A stretch of 64,000 nucleotides of DNA, taken from contig CACZDV010000004.1 of the NCBI GenBank assembly GCA_902780025.1, forward strand, positions 1 to 64,000. Direction: 5' to 3'. Source of the DNA: an uncultured Prevotellaceae bacterium (GTDB lineage Bacteria > Bacteroidota > Bacteroidia > Bacteroidales > Bacteroidaceae). Made by a program: the position numbers and the translations under genes. The stretch's first letter is position 1, and every line of letters begins with the position of its first letter. This document shows positions 17,957 to 26,399 of this stretch, piece after piece. A model generated the notes under the pieces. That model made no database searches. It saw only the letters and a program-made list of their open reading frames with translations, and was not told where the DNA came from.

Positions 17957-19902
17957 AGAAACTGATATATCTCTTGACCCTCAGCTGTTGCCTGTTGGTT
18001 GTCGGCTGCGCCCGCATGGGCAATCCCGACGGCGGCTGGTATGACGACACGCCGCCACGGGTCATCGGCTCGGAACCTGCTGACAAGGCCACGAATGTCA
18101 AGGCTCGGCGCATCGTCATCAATTTCGACGAGTTCATCAAGGTGGCAGATGTCCAGAGCAAGGTGATTGTTTCTCCGCCACAACTGGAAACGCCTGAAAT
18201 CAAAGCGGCCGGCAAGCGCATCATCGTTGAACTGAAGGATACGCTGAAGGACAATACCACCTACACCATCGACTTCAGCGACGCCATCAGCGACAACAAC
18301 GAGGGTAATCCTATGGGCAACTACACCTTCACCTTTTCGACGGGCTCTCAGATTGATACGCTCGAAGCTGCTGGTTACGTGCTCAACGCCGAGAATCTGG
18401 AACCCATCAAGGGCATCCTCGTAGGACTCTGTCAGGATCTCTCTGACACCATCTTCCGCCATGAGCCGATGATTCGTATCTCGAGAACCGACAGCCGTGG
18501 CCACTTCGCCGTCAAAGGTGTGGCTCCAGGTACCTACCGCGCTTACGCCCTGCAGGATGCCGACGACAACTATGTCTATAGCCAGAAGAGCGAGATGATA
18601 GCCTTCAGCCACGACACCTTCGAACCGTCATGGATGCCCGACACCCGTCAGGACACCATCTGGCGCGACTCGCTCCACATTGCCAACATTGTACGTGTGC
18701 CCTATACGCACTTCCTGCCCGACGACATCACGCTGATGGCCTTCACCGCCGTTCAGGACAGTCGTTACCTCATCAAGACTGAACGTAAAGAACCTGAGAA
18801 ACTGGGATTCTTCTTTACCTATGGCGATACGCAGCCGCCTGTCCTTCGTGGACTGAACTTTGACTCGGACAGTGCCTTCGTCGTGGAGTCGTCGCCCAAG
18901 AACGACACCATCTACTATTGGCTGCGCGACACTACGCTCGTCAATCAGGACACGCTGAACATCGAGGCACAGTACATGATGACCGATACGGCTGGGGTGC
19001 TGGTCAGCAAGACCGACACGTTGGAGTTCATTGCCAAGACACCTTACGAGAAACGTGTGAAGGCAAAGGAGAAAGAATACGAAAAATGGCTCAAGGAACA
19101 GGAGAAGAAAAAGAAGAAAGGATCCAGCTACGACTCCATCATGCCACGCAAGTTCCTCCAACTCCGAATCAGTCCCTCGGGTAGCATCGACCCCTACAGC
19201 CGTATTGTCATCGAGTCACCAACACCGTTGCAACAGATTGACACCGCAGGTATTCACCTGGCGACCAAGGTCGACTCCCTGTTTGTGCCGCTCCGCTATA
19301 CCTTCCGTCAGCATCCCGATAACATCCGTCAGTACGTGCTCACGGCCCAGTGGCAGTTGGGTGCGGAGTACAGCCTCGACATCGACTCGGCTGCCGTTAC
19401 TGATATCTACGGACTGGAGACCAATGCCGTCAAGCAGTCTCTCAAGGTGAAAACCGAGGAGGATTACAGTACCCTCGAAATCAACCTCAGCGGGGTCCGC
19501 GATACGGGTATCGTTGTCCAGCTCCTCAACGGCTCCGATGCTGTGGTCCGGCAACAGCGCGTCAGCGGCAACTCTACCAAGTTCCTATACGTCAATCCCG
19601 GCAAATACTATATACGAGCCTTCGTCGATGCCAACGGCAACAACCTCTGGGATACTGGCGACTACGATGCCGACCGGCAGCCCGAAGCCGTCTACTACTA
19701 CCATCAGGAGACGGAGTGCAAGGCGAAGTGGGACGTCAAGCGCGACTGGGATCTCGCCGCACAACCACGATATCAGCAGAAACCACTCGCTATCACCAAG
19801 CAAAAACCCGACCAACAGAAAAAGCTCAAGAACCGCAACTTAGAGCGAGCTAAACAACTCGGAATAGAATATATACAAGATAAAACAGGAATGAAATTAT
19901 GA
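17953..19902 (+). CDS. Ig-like (SbsA type) domain lipoprotein
   Basis: 649 residues, lipobox LVVGC with Cys19. Residues about 34-127 form a bacterial Ig-like domain: TPPRVIGSEPADKATNV...INFDEFI...NTTYTIDFSDAI...YTFTFSTG. A carboxypeptidase-regulatory-like strand set follows (GYVLNAENLEPIKGILVGL), then a Lys/Glu-rich stretch near 355-395. A widespread surface-exposed or periplasmic Bacteroidota protein of unknown role. It overlaps both neighbours by 4 nt, so it forms one unit with the GH3-type enzyme and the DUF3108 protein. Confidence 0.82.
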   Translation: MKKLIYLLTLSCCLLVVGCARMGNPDGGWYDDTPPRVIGSEPADKATNVKARRIVINFDEFIKVADVQSKVIVSPPQLETPEIKAAGKRIIVELKDTLKDNTTYTIDFSDAISDNNEGNPMGNYTFTFSTGSQIDTLEAAGYVLNAENLEPIKGILVGLCQDLSDTIFRHEPMIRISRTDSRGHFAVKGVAPGTYRAYALQDADDNYVYSQKSEMIAFSHDTFEPSWMPDTRQDTIWRDSLHIANIVRVPYTHFLPDDITLMAFTAVQDSRYLIKTERKEPEKLGFFFTYGDTQPPVLRGLNFDSDSAFVVESSPKNDTIYYWLRDTTLVNQDTLNIEAQYMMTDTAGVLVSKTDTLEFIAKTPYEKRVKAKEKEYEKWLKEQEKKKKKGSSYDSIMPRKFLQLRISPSGSIDPYSRIVIESPTPLQQIDTAGIHLATKVDSLFVPLRYTFRQHPDNIRQYVLTAQWQLGAEYSLDIDSAAVTDIYGLETNAVKQSLKVKTEEDYSTLEINLSGVRDTGIVVQLLNGSDAVVRQQRVSGNSTKFLYVNPGKYYIRAFVDANGNNLWDTGDYDADRQPEAVYYYHQETECKAKWDVKRDWDLAAQPRYQQKPLAITKQKPDQQKKLKNRNLERAKQLGIEYIQDKTGMKL

Positions 19903-20744
19903 AACATATCACTAATCTGACCCGCTGGATGGTGCTCACTGCACTCTTCACTCTTCACTCTTCGCTCTTCACTACCCGCGTAGCGGCGCAGAGCCAGTGC
20001 GGCATACAGAATACCGCCTTCAAGAGTGGCGAACGACTCACCTACGACCTCTACTTCAACTGGAAGTTCGTCTGGTTCAAAGTCGGACAGGCAACCATGA
20101 ATACCGACCTCACCACCTTCGACGGCAAGCAGGCTTGGCGCTGTAGCCTCGTTACTGGCGGTAACAAGAAGCTCGACAAGTTCTTCACCATGCGCGATAC
20201 ATTGCTCAGCTACTGTAACAACGACCTCTCACCGCTCTACTTCCGTAAAGGAGCACGTGAAGGCAAGCGCTACTACATCGACGAACTCTGGTACACCTAT
20301 CCCAACAACACCTGCAAGCTACGTATGCACCGCATCGATGCCGACGGTGAGGAACATTGGAAGGACGCACGATACAAAGACTGCATCTACGACATGATGA
20401 GCATCTTCCTACGTGCCCGTAACTTCAACTCCGCCACCATGAAGGTTGGCGACAAAATCGCCATGCCCATCAGCGATGCCAGCCGTCTCAGCCATTCCTG
20501 GCTCGAATTCCGGGGACGTGAGAAGTTCAAGGTCGACGACACCAAGGAAAAGTTCAACTGCCTCGTCTTCGCATTCATCGAACGCGAAAACGGCAAGAAC
20601 AACGAACTCATACGATTCTTCGTCACCGACGACCATAACCACATACCCGTACGACTCGACCTCAACCTCTCCTTCGGTTCAGCAAAAGCCTTCCTCAAAA
20701 ACTATAAAGGCGTACGCTCCGAGATGACATCGAAGATTAAGTGA
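19899..20744 (+). CDS. DUF3108 periplasmic protein
   Basis: 281 residues. The mature part begins QCGIQNTAFKSGERLTYDLY and shows the DUF3108 pattern of paired strands (YFNWKFVWFKVGQATM..., FTMRDTLLSYCN..LSPLYFRKG). The function of the family is unknown. It is related to envelope beta-sandwich proteins. The signal peptide is odd: its core LFTLHSSLFTT is encoded by a heptamer array (19943-19970). It overlaps the upstream lipoprotein gene by 4 nt and the convergent Lrp gene by 8 nt. Confidence 0.82.
   Translation: MKHITNLTRWMVLTALFTLHSSLFTTRVAAQSQCGIQNTAFKSGERLTYDLYFNWKFVWFKVGQATMNTDLTTFDGKQAWRCSLVTGGNKKLDKFFTMRDTLLSYCNNDLSPLYFRKGAREGKRYYIDELWYTYPNNTCKLRMHRIDADGEEHWKDARYKDCIYDMMSIFLRARNFNSATMKVGDKIAMPISDASRLSHSWLEFRGREKFKVDDTKEKFNCLVFAFIERENGKNNELIRFFVTDDHNHIPVRLDLNLSFGSAKAFLKNYKGVRSEMTSKIK
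19943..19970 (+). repeat. Heptanucleotide array in a signal peptide (ACTCTTC, 4 units)
   Basis: ACTCTTC three times, then GCTCTTC. The complement is the same AGTGAAR family as at 184. It encodes the hydrophobic core of the DUF3108 signal peptide. Confidence 0.85.
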
Positions 20745-21192
20745 CGTCAGGCTTCACCTCGCTCATCACGAAGGTACTTTCGATAGCTCCCACGCTCTCG
20801 ATGTCACCCAGTTTCGTGAGCACAAACTCCTGATACTGCTTCATGTCGCGCGCACGAACCTTCAATAGGTAGTCGTAAGCACCAGAAGTATTATAACAAG
20901 CCTTCACCTCAGGGAAGCGCATGATGCGGCGCGTAAACGAGTCGGCAATCTCGTGGTTGATCTGCTGCAGCTTCACCTTGCAGAACACCAGCAGTCCCTC
21001 ACCCATCTTCTCAGGGTCCAGCACCGCAATGTACTTGCGGATATACCCCTGTCGCTCCAGCCGCTTCTGACGCTCGAAGACCGGCGTCGGCGTCAGGTGT
21101 ACACTGTCAGCCAACTCCTTGGTAGTCAGCTTCCCGTTACGCTGCAGTTTCTTTAGTATCTGCAAGTCAATCTCGTCTAAACTCTCAGTCAT
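20737..21192 (-). CDS. Lrp/AsnC-family transcription regulator
   Basis: 151 residues, standard size. N-terminal winged helix (DEIDLQILKKLQRNGKLTTK...VHLTPTPVFERQKRLERQGYI, about 6-51) and a C-terminal RAM ligand-binding domain ending in VGAIESTFVMSEVK. Members sense amino acids and act as dimers or octamers. It lies 28 nt behind the TlpA-like gene on the same strand. No own promoter box seen, so cotranscription is likely. Confidence 0.92.
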   Translation of the reverse strand: MTESLDEIDLQILKKLQRNGKLTTKELADSVHLTPTPVFERQKRLERQGYIRKYIAVLDPEKMGEGLLVFCKVKLQQINHEIADSFTRRIMRFPEVKACYNTSGAYDYLLKVRARDMKQYQEFVLTKLGDIESVGAIESTFVMSEVKPDVT

Positions 21193-21220
21193 GGTCGCAG
21201 TTGTTTAATGGATTTTTATT

Positions 21221-22786
21221 TCATTCGCTGAACCTCAGTTTGTCTAGCTCCTGCTTCGTCGTTAGCTTGCCGTCCTTGTCAACGGCTGTGGCAAAGGGAA
21301 TGGCGCTGAACTGGAACTTCACGGCCAGGTGCTTCCATTCCTCGTGGCTCACAAAGATGTGCTCACCCTTGATGTCGTTCTCCTTCATCCACTTCTCCGC
21401 CGTCTCTATGGGACGGTCCGTCTCGTCGGCAATATAGAGGAAGCGCACGGGCTTGTCTTTCATCTCCTCCACCTTCTCGCGCTCGTCCAGCATGCCCACC
21501 CTGCACGGTCCGCAGCTCATGCCCCAGAAGTGAACGTAGAGCCCGTTGCCCCTGTAGGGTGCGATGATACGCTCGAAGATGGCGTCCCCCTCAGGCGACA
21601 GCGATGCCTGCTCTTCCAGCCTGCCCTCGTTCTTGATCACAAACTCACGGTAGTTCTCCAGTACGCCGTTGGCCACCATCCTGTTCTGTAGGTATGGTAT
21701 CAGGGCGGCTACGTAGGATGCCATGATGTCAGGACTCTTTTCTCCCAGACGATCTTCGTCGTACACATATCGGCAGAGCGCCATCTGCAGCATAAAGTCC
21801 ATTTTCTTCAGTCTGAAACGCTCCAGTGTGGCCTTTGTCGTCATGTCGAAGTAGTCGGCAATGGTCAGCAGCGTGTCCTCGCGCTCAGCCAGCATCTGTC
21901 TGTGTAGGGTGGGGTTGTAGTCGCGTGGTAGCACGAATTGGTTCTTATAATCTTTCAGTGCCTGGGGGTCTGTATTCATGCTGATCTTTCTCAGACGGCT
22001 TGCCGACCAGCTCACGTCAACCATCATACAGAGGGTCACGAAGCTGTACAGATGTCCTGGAGATTCTATGGCAAACAACATGGCAGGCATGTCCAGCAGC
22101 CACTCTTCCCTGTCGGCCAGGAAGTCGTAGTATTCCGTCGCGTCAAACCTCAGCATATTGTCAAAGTTCAGGCGCATCACCTCCATCAGTGGCTGCGACA
22201 GCGCCGTGGCGCCCAGCACCTCTTTCTCAAAACTGCTGGTGCCGGCAGGAACGGGCAGCCTGTCGGCCTTGATGTCGTCAATGATGGTATCCATCATCTT
22301 CACCAGCCCCTTCTTCCATTCAGGTATCTGATCTTTCTCAGGCTTTCCTGCATTCAGCTGGGTACTGCCGAAGTAGTGCTTGCCTACCTCCGGCCACAGG
22401 CGGTTGATGTTAGTGCTCGCGCCGTGTCCGCCAAAGGTCACGCCCTCCATGTCCGGCTTCGACACATCCATCATCATCTCCAGCGTGTCGCCTACGGCCA
22501 GAAACACATAGCCCGTGTTGTCCACGTGAATGCCCTGCGAGTGGGGCAGGGTGAGGGTGGCCTCGTAGCTGCCGTCAGCCTTCACAGGGATGTTCACCAC
22601 CGTCTCCTTGTCTGTGAAGTGATTGAACGTCCTCACCTGTACCACCGTCCATTCGCCAGCGTTCCTGTTCGTCACCTTTCCTTTCAGCACTGCCGTGCCT
22701 CTATGATACTGATACTCGTCAATGGCCTGTGCCGTCATCGCACATACCACTGCCATCACAGCCGTTAATAGTCCTTTCTTAAACAT
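21221..22786 (-). CDS. TlpA-family thioredoxin-like protein with long N-terminal domain
   Basis: 521 residues from ATG 22786, which starts a clear signal peptide (MFKKGLLTAVMAVVCAMTAQA). An upstream GTG at 22798 is less likely. The last 130 residues form a thioredoxin fold with the redox pair in FWGMSCGPCRVGM and the cis-Pro region FSAIPFATAVDKDGK. The first 380 residues hold a beta domain (GTAVLKGKVTNRNAGEWTVV) and a helical region, as in Bacteroidota DUF4369/TlpA fusions. Expected periplasmic thiol-disulfide reductase. Confidence 0.85.
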   Translation of the reverse strand: MFKKGLLTAVMAVVCAMTAQAIDEYQYHRGTAVLKGKVTNRNAGEWTVVQVRTFNHFTDKETVVNIPVKADGSYEATLTLPHSQGIHVDNTGYVFLAVGDTLEMMMDVSKPDMEGVTFGGHGASTNINRLWPEVGKHYFGSTQLNAGKPEKDQIPEWKKGLVKMMDTIIDDIKADRLPVPAGTSSFEKEVLGATALSQPLMEVMRLNFDNMLRFDATEYYDFLADREEWLLDMPAMLFAIESPGHLYSFVTLCMMVDVSWSASRLRKISMNTDPQALKDYKNQFVLPRDYNPTLHRQMLAEREDTLLTIADYFDMTTKATLERFRLKKMDFMLQMALCRYVYDEDRLGEKSPDIMASYVAALIPYLQNRMVANGVLENYREFVIKNEGRLEEQASLSPEGDAIFERIIAPYRGNGLYVHFWGMSCGPCRVGMLDEREKVEEMKDKPVRFLYIADETDRPIETAEKWMKENDIKGEHIFVSHEEWKHLAVKFQFSAIPFATAVDKDGKLTTKQELDKLRFSE

Positions 22787-22854
22787 TTCTCTTTCCACTT
22801 TCCTCTATTAAGGAGATCATCTCAAATGCATTACTGTCGGTCTTGAAGATGCCT

Positions 22855-23523
22855 CTATGATTTTGGTTTGTTGGGCTTTATGGGTTGAGTGGGCTGAATG
22901 GGACGCCCATTACCCCCAGATTGCCCATGATACCCATGCCCTTCGTATGGAATCTTCCCATAGGCACCATTCTTCTTCTGCCAATCCTTCCGTGCCTTAT
23001 ACATCTCCTCCTTGATGCCGCCCTTTTCCAGGAAGTCGCGCTTCTTCCATTCAATGAGCCCACGGATAAGCACGTCGCATTGGTGAATCAGTGTAATGGC
23101 GATGTTGGCGATGGTCTCGTCGGAACGCTCCTTGATCTTCTCCCTAAAGACGGCAGAGTCGAGATGCGCTTTGCAGAAGGCACGTGTCTGTACGCATCGA
23201 GGGTCGTCATACGCCCATTGCTCCAACCCTCTCACGCGCAGATAATCCTCGTAGTCAAGTAACAACTCATGCAGCGAAGCCCTGTTCACGTTTGTCAGTT
23301 TCAGCTCCATCTCGCGCGAGGTGATGCCGTCGATGTTTCCCTCCGCCAAGTTCTGCTTGCCAGAACGTGCAGCCTGTACCATCTGGTCAATCGTGCGGTC
23401 GCCCACCTTCAGGAACGTATTGGCAAAGTAATACGTCACGTCGTAGATACATTCCGCCTTTTGGAACGCCTTCAACGTCCGGTAGTTGTTGTCTTGCCGC
23501 AGAAAATCTTTGTCTTCGTCCAT
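22855..23523 (-). CDS. Four-helix bundle protein with suffix domain
   Basis: 222 residues from ATG 23523. Residues 1-120 match the four-helix bundle family first seen as ORFs in 23S rRNA intervening sequences (YDVTYYFANTFLKVGDRTIDQMVQAARSGKQNLAEGN), followed by a second helical segment (about 120-190). Here it is a chromosomal gene away from rRNA, and its function is unknown. The tail (GRPIQPTQPIKPNKP) comes from a 9-nt repeat. Promoter box at 23644-23652, about 120 nt upstream. Confidence 0.82.
   Translation of the reverse strand: MDEDKDFLRQDNNYRTLKAFQKAECIYDVTYYFANTFLKVGDRTIDQMVQAARSGKQNLAEGNIDGITSREMELKLTNVNRASLHELLLDYEDYLRVRGLEQWAYDDPRCVQTRAFCKAHLDSAVFREKIKERSDETIANIAITLIHQCDVLIRGLIEWKKRDFLEKGGIKEEMYKARKDWQKKNGAYGKIPYEGHGYHGQSGGNGRPIQPTQPIKPNKPKS
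22872..22907 (+). repeat. Nonanucleotide array TGGGNNNNN (4 units) encoding a Pro-rich tail
   Basis: TGGGCTTTA, TGGGTTGAG, TGGGCTGAA, TGGGACGCC. Period 9 keeps the frame and yields a three-residue P-X-Q/K repeat at the end of the four-helix protein. Confidence 0.7.
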
Positions 23524-23643
23524 AATTCTTTCATTCAACCTTACAAAATCGATGCAGGTACAGGCCCACACCTTTCCAAGCCCTGCCCGGCTCCTGCCAT
23601 TGCCATTTCTCCTGTTCTGCCATTATCTTCTTTCCTTTGGTTT

Positions 23644-23652
23644 GCAAAGATA
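23644..23652 (-). promoter_or_regulatory. Promoter box of the four-helix gene
   Basis: The minus strand reads TATCTTTGC, about 120 nt before the ATG at 23523. Confidence 0.6.
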
Positions 23653-24105
23653 CAAAAAATCCCATTCATTTCGGCAATGAACGGGAAAAAGTTTACGTCA
23701 ATGATTCTAAAGCACACAAAAAGCGCTCGGCTCTGCCGCTTCGCTCTGCGAAGAACCATCCCTTTTGTATAAAGCCTGTTCCCGTGATTCTTTTTTACAA
23801 AATAGATTGGAAAATCGGAACCTGATTACATTTGGAGGCGCTATTCGGGTCGTTTGGAGCCTCCAAACGGAGTGAAAAGCGGCACTATTCGGGTCGTTTG
23901 GCGGCACTATTACCGCGTACACGCGGTACGCGAGGACTCCTTAGAATTCATCTGTATTTCCTGTATCTGTATCGGCTTAATGCTCTTTAAAGTACACACT
24001 AAATTCTGGAGGGAGCATCGCTGCGGCCTCCAGAATTGTCCCGGGCACTACTCGTTTTTTCTACTAACTTTACTTTAGGTTAGTCAACTTAAAGCTATAT
24101 GATGT
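23653..24105. other. Gene-free stretch with repeats
   Basis: About 450 nt with no credible frame. Apart from the repeats annotated at 23837-24037, I see a palindrome TACCGCGTACACGCGGTA at about 23911-23928 and nothing else recognisable. Confidence 0.5.
23837..24037. repeat. Direct and inverted repeats in intergenic DNA
   Basis: GGCGCTATTCGGGTCGTTTG (from 23837) recurs as GGCACTATTCGGGTCGTTTG at 23881-23900. TTTGGAGG and CCTCCAAA bracket the first copy. Further on, AATTCTGGAGG (24002-24012) and CCTCCAGAATT (24027-24037) form a perfect 11-bp stem. The last hairpin lies behind the gene ending at 24106 and could end its transcript. Confidence 0.6.
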
Positions 24106-24603
24106 TTATTTGAACATTGCCTGCTTCATCATCTGTTGAATGTCGGCAGGCGTTTCTTTCATCCTGCAACAGTCGACAATGTACTTGCGCAGTTTTTCAG
24201 GCATGTTCAGTTGTTTCTTCCAGATGTCGTGGCGGGTCTTCCATGTGCCTTTAGTGGTGGTTTTGTCAATCCAGACAATGGCGTCCTTGATCTTCTCGCG
24301 ACCCATTTCAGAATACCAGCCATCCTTGAAGGTGTAGGTACCATACTCATGGGGCATCACTACGCACTTGCCTTCCTTCGACATTGCAATTTCAGCGCAG
24401 GCGTACTCGCCGTCCGAGCCATAATACTTGAACTGCGTGTAGCCAGAGGCCTTGCCACAGACGATTTTCTTCTCGCCCTCCCATTGCATCGACTCCATAA
24501 GCCATACGCCAACGAGTTCCTTGTCGTCTACTTTCACATTCTGGGCATTTGCCTGTAGCGCACTCATGAGCGCCACTGCCATTACTAACACGATCTTTTT
24601 CAT
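24106..24603 (-). CDS. Small secreted lipocalin-like protein
   Basis: 165 residues from ATG 24603 with signal peptide MKKIVLVMAVALMSALQANA. The mature start (ELVGVWLMESMQWEGEK...YTQFKYYGSDGEYA) has the lipocalin-like (DUF4488-like) pattern 'L.G.W.l......f.....G'. The periplasmic part of the adjacent upstream regulator (LLQGAWTLRQVEFPYDRPN...LLRLYDGDSVVYQC) shows the same pattern. Own promoter box at 24649-24657. Exact function unknown. Confidence 0.7.
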   Translation of the reverse strand: MKKIVLVMAVALMSALQANAQNVKVDDKELVGVWLMESMQWEGEKKIVCGKASGYTQFKYYGSDGEYACAEIAMSKEGKCVVMPHEYGTYTFKDGWYSEMGREKIKDAIVWIDKTTTKGTWKTRHDIWKKQLNMPEKLRKYIVDCCRMKETPADIQQMMKQAMFK

Positions 24604-24648
24604 AAGCTTTACGTTTTTAATTAGGTTTGACTTTGAATGAATGTCGGT

Positions 24649-24657
24649 GCAAAGGTA
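24649..24657 (-). promoter_or_regulatory. Promoter box of the lipocalin-like gene
   Basis: The minus strand reads TACCTTTGC, 45 nt before the ATG at 24603, between it and the regulator gene. Confidence 0.65.
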
Positions 24658-24734
24658 CGGGCTTTCGGCTTTTCTGCCAAGTTTTTGAGTTTGCATCTCC
24701 TTTGCATCTTGCATGCAAACAGTTTGCACACCAC

Positions 24735-25754
24735 TTATGCGCCGATGGAAAGGACGAATTCGTCCCATTCGCGGGCACCGCCCTTCTGTCCGAACACCTT
24801 TCTATACAATCGGCTGCGAACGGTGCTGATGGTACTGGCGTCACGGGCCAAGACTGCGGCCATGTCCGACGGAGCAATGCGTAGTTTGATGAGCAGGCAT
24901 ACTTGGTATTCGAGCTCAGACATGGTGTACAGTCCTCGCAACTGGCTACTGAAACCAGGATAAACTTTCATGAGCTGACTTTCGATGTTGTGCCAGTCTT
25001 CGTCTTTCAGTCGCTGCCCTGTGGCGATGCGTCGCTGCAGCACCTCGTAATCGTCGGAGGCGAAATAGGCAGACTCTACTGACTCGATGGCCTGCCTGAC
25101 AGTTTGCGGACGCTCGTGCCATACCTCTTGAATCTGTTGCAATTGCAGCTGGAGCATACGTTTGGCCCTGCGGTTCTGGACAGCAATCCTGACGATGAGC
25201 AGCATGAGGATAAGACCGGCAACGGTTGAGAGGATAAAGCCGTTAATGACGCTGGCCTGGCGGCGCTCCTTGGCCGAGAGTACGTAACTTGGCACGTCCG
25301 AAGTAATTCCTTTCTGCACATTTGCGGCGACAATGCCTATGATGTCCGCGCCCCATTCCTTCGCAATATCGTCAGCCCGATGGAAAGTATAACGTATGCC
25401 TTCCTGCTGGATGACGATCATCGAATCGTTTACTACGGTCAAGGGCCGCGGGTCGCTACCTTCGAGATAGATATGCTCGCCCCTGCCCTTGTCAATCAGC
25501 GTCACGGAGCACTTCAGTTCAGGCTTTATGATTAACCCAGACTCCGTTTTGTTCAGCCAGCATTGGTACACTACACTGTCACCATCGTACAGCCGAAGCA
25601 GGGTGTTCTCCTGTTCATAATACGCATTAGGGCGGTCGTAGGGGAATTCCACCTGCCGCAACGTCCAGGCTCCCTGAAGTAGATACGGTTCATCGTTGTT
25701 GGAATGGCATGCAAGTAATAGGCATACTGCCAAAGTAATAAGTATTTGTTTCAT
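24735..25754 (-). CDS. Membrane-anchored LuxR-type regulator with periplasmic lipocalin-like sensor
   Basis: 339 residues from ATG 25754. Order: lipobox-like signal (LLAC, Cys16), extracytoplasmic domain with lipocalin-like start (about 20-130), one membrane helix (about 168-191), basic stop (NRRAKR), helical linker, then a LuxR-type helix-turn-helix (LEYQVCLLIKLRIAPSDMAAVLARDASTISTVRSRLYRKVFG, about 281-321). It would carry a signal across the membrane and bind DNA directly. The next gene encodes a secreted protein like its sensor. Promoter box at 25770-25778. Confidence 0.8.
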   Translation of the reverse strand: MKQILITLAVCLLLACHSNNDEPYLLQGAWTLRQVEFPYDRPNAYYEQENTLLRLYDGDSVVYQCWLNKTESGLIIKPELKCSVTLIDKGRGEHIYLEGSDPRPLTVVNDSMIVIQQEGIRYTFHRADDIAKEWGADIIGIVAANVQKGITSDVPSYVLSAKERRQASVINGFILSTVAGLILMLLIVRIAVQNRRAKRMLQLQLQQIQEVWHERPQTVRQAIESVESAYFASDDYEVLQRRIATGQRLKDEDWHNIESQLMKVYPGFSSQLRGLYTMSELEYQVCLLIKLRIAPSDMAAVLARDASTISTVRSRLYRKVFGQKGGAREWDEFVLSIGA

Positions 25755-25769
25755 CGTTCCTTGTTTTGT

Positions 25770-25778
25770 GCAAAGGTA
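25770..25778 (-). promoter_or_regulatory. Promoter box of the membrane regulator
   Basis: The minus strand reads TACCTTTGC, 15 nt before the ATG at 25754. Confidence 0.65.
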
Positions 25779-25938
25779 CTTAGTTTTGCTCAAAAACAAG
25801 CAAGAAATCTGTTTGCATTTTGTTTGCATGTTATGAAAATGGAATCATAAGAGGTTTTTGATTCTTCAAGCAATAATATAGAAAGGAACTCGTATGAACA
25901 TAGTATCATTCAGTCACGTAGAAGGGGACTTTGCCTAC

Positions 25939-25977
25939 ATTCCCAGTGCGGGAATGTCCTCTTCCCGCACTGGGAAT
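25939..25977. repeat. Perfect 16-bp palindrome with 7-nt loop
   Basis: ATTCCCAGTGCGGGAA (25939-25954) is exactly complementary to 25962-25977 across TGTCCTC. A smaller palindrome TCCCACCGTGGGA follows near 25986. On either strand the transcript would form a very stable hairpin. It could be a REP-type element or a bidirectional terminator. Confidence 0.85.
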
Positions 25978-26063
25978 AGAAGGCTCCCACCGTGGGAATA
26001 TGTAGCGTAAAGCCACTTGCTTGCGCTCCTTCGGTGCTCAGGCGAGCAAGCTCGGAGTCCCTC

Positions 26064-26110
26064 TTACTTTTCACTTCTTACTTTTCACTTCTTACTTTTC
26101 ACTTCTCACT
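26064..26110. repeat. Heptanucleotide array TTACTTT/TCACTTC (6 units plus)
   Basis: TTACTTT and TCACTTC alternate three times with exact period 7, then TCACT. The complement is the AGTGAAR family seen at 184, 19943 and 29013. Confidence 0.85.
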
Positions 26111-26198
26111 AGCGAAGCGAAAAATCCCTTCATCCCTCCCGTCGGATGCCGCAAAACCCTTTATACAAAGGGATTTTGCTATTTTCATCTCTCCCTTC

Positions 26199-26324
26199 AT
26201 CCCTCCCATATCTCTCCCATATCCCTCCTATATCTCTCCCGTCGGCTCATGTATCCGCATCTATCGACTGTCAATCTCTACATATTTTGTGACGGGAGAG
26301 ATATGGGAGAGATATGGGAGGGAT
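26199..26324. repeat. Inverted arrays of an 11-nt unit (ATCTCTCCCAT)
   Basis: Four ATCYCTCCYAT-type units (26199-26243) end in CCGTC. 47 nt later the exact complement, with three units, runs 26291-26324. A further TATCTCTCCCGTCCC copy follows at about 26331-26345. Outer pieces are also inverted: CCCTTTATACAAAGG at about 26158 against CCCCTTTGTACAAAGG at about 26350. The whole 26125-26400 block could fold into one long hairpin. Confidence 0.8.
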
Positions 26325-26399
26325 AAAAATTATCTCTCCCGTCCCGAAACCCCTTTGTACAAAGGCATTTCCGAAGAAGATGGGAGGGATGGAGGTTAT

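Larger units (their letters stand above)
25779..26399. other. Repeat-rich gene-free stretch
   Basis: About 620 nt between the GH95 stop and the regulator promoter. It holds a 16-bp perfect palindrome, a heptamer array and an 11-nt inverted array, annotated separately. A 38-codon plus-strand frame from about 25893 crosses the palindrome and is not credible. Confidence 0.6.

Noticed and set aside
23837-23901. Possible CRISPR repeats
   Set aside because: Only two full copies and a partial one, spaced by 23 nt with no third spacer unit and no cas genes.
24627-24884. Plus-strand frame covering the regulator 3' end
   Set aside because: Antisense to a convincing regulator and promoter. The protein has no recognisable features.
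25893-26009. 38-codon plus-strand frame
   Set aside because: It runs straight through the 16-bp palindrome, whose two arms dictate its residues. No promoter box.
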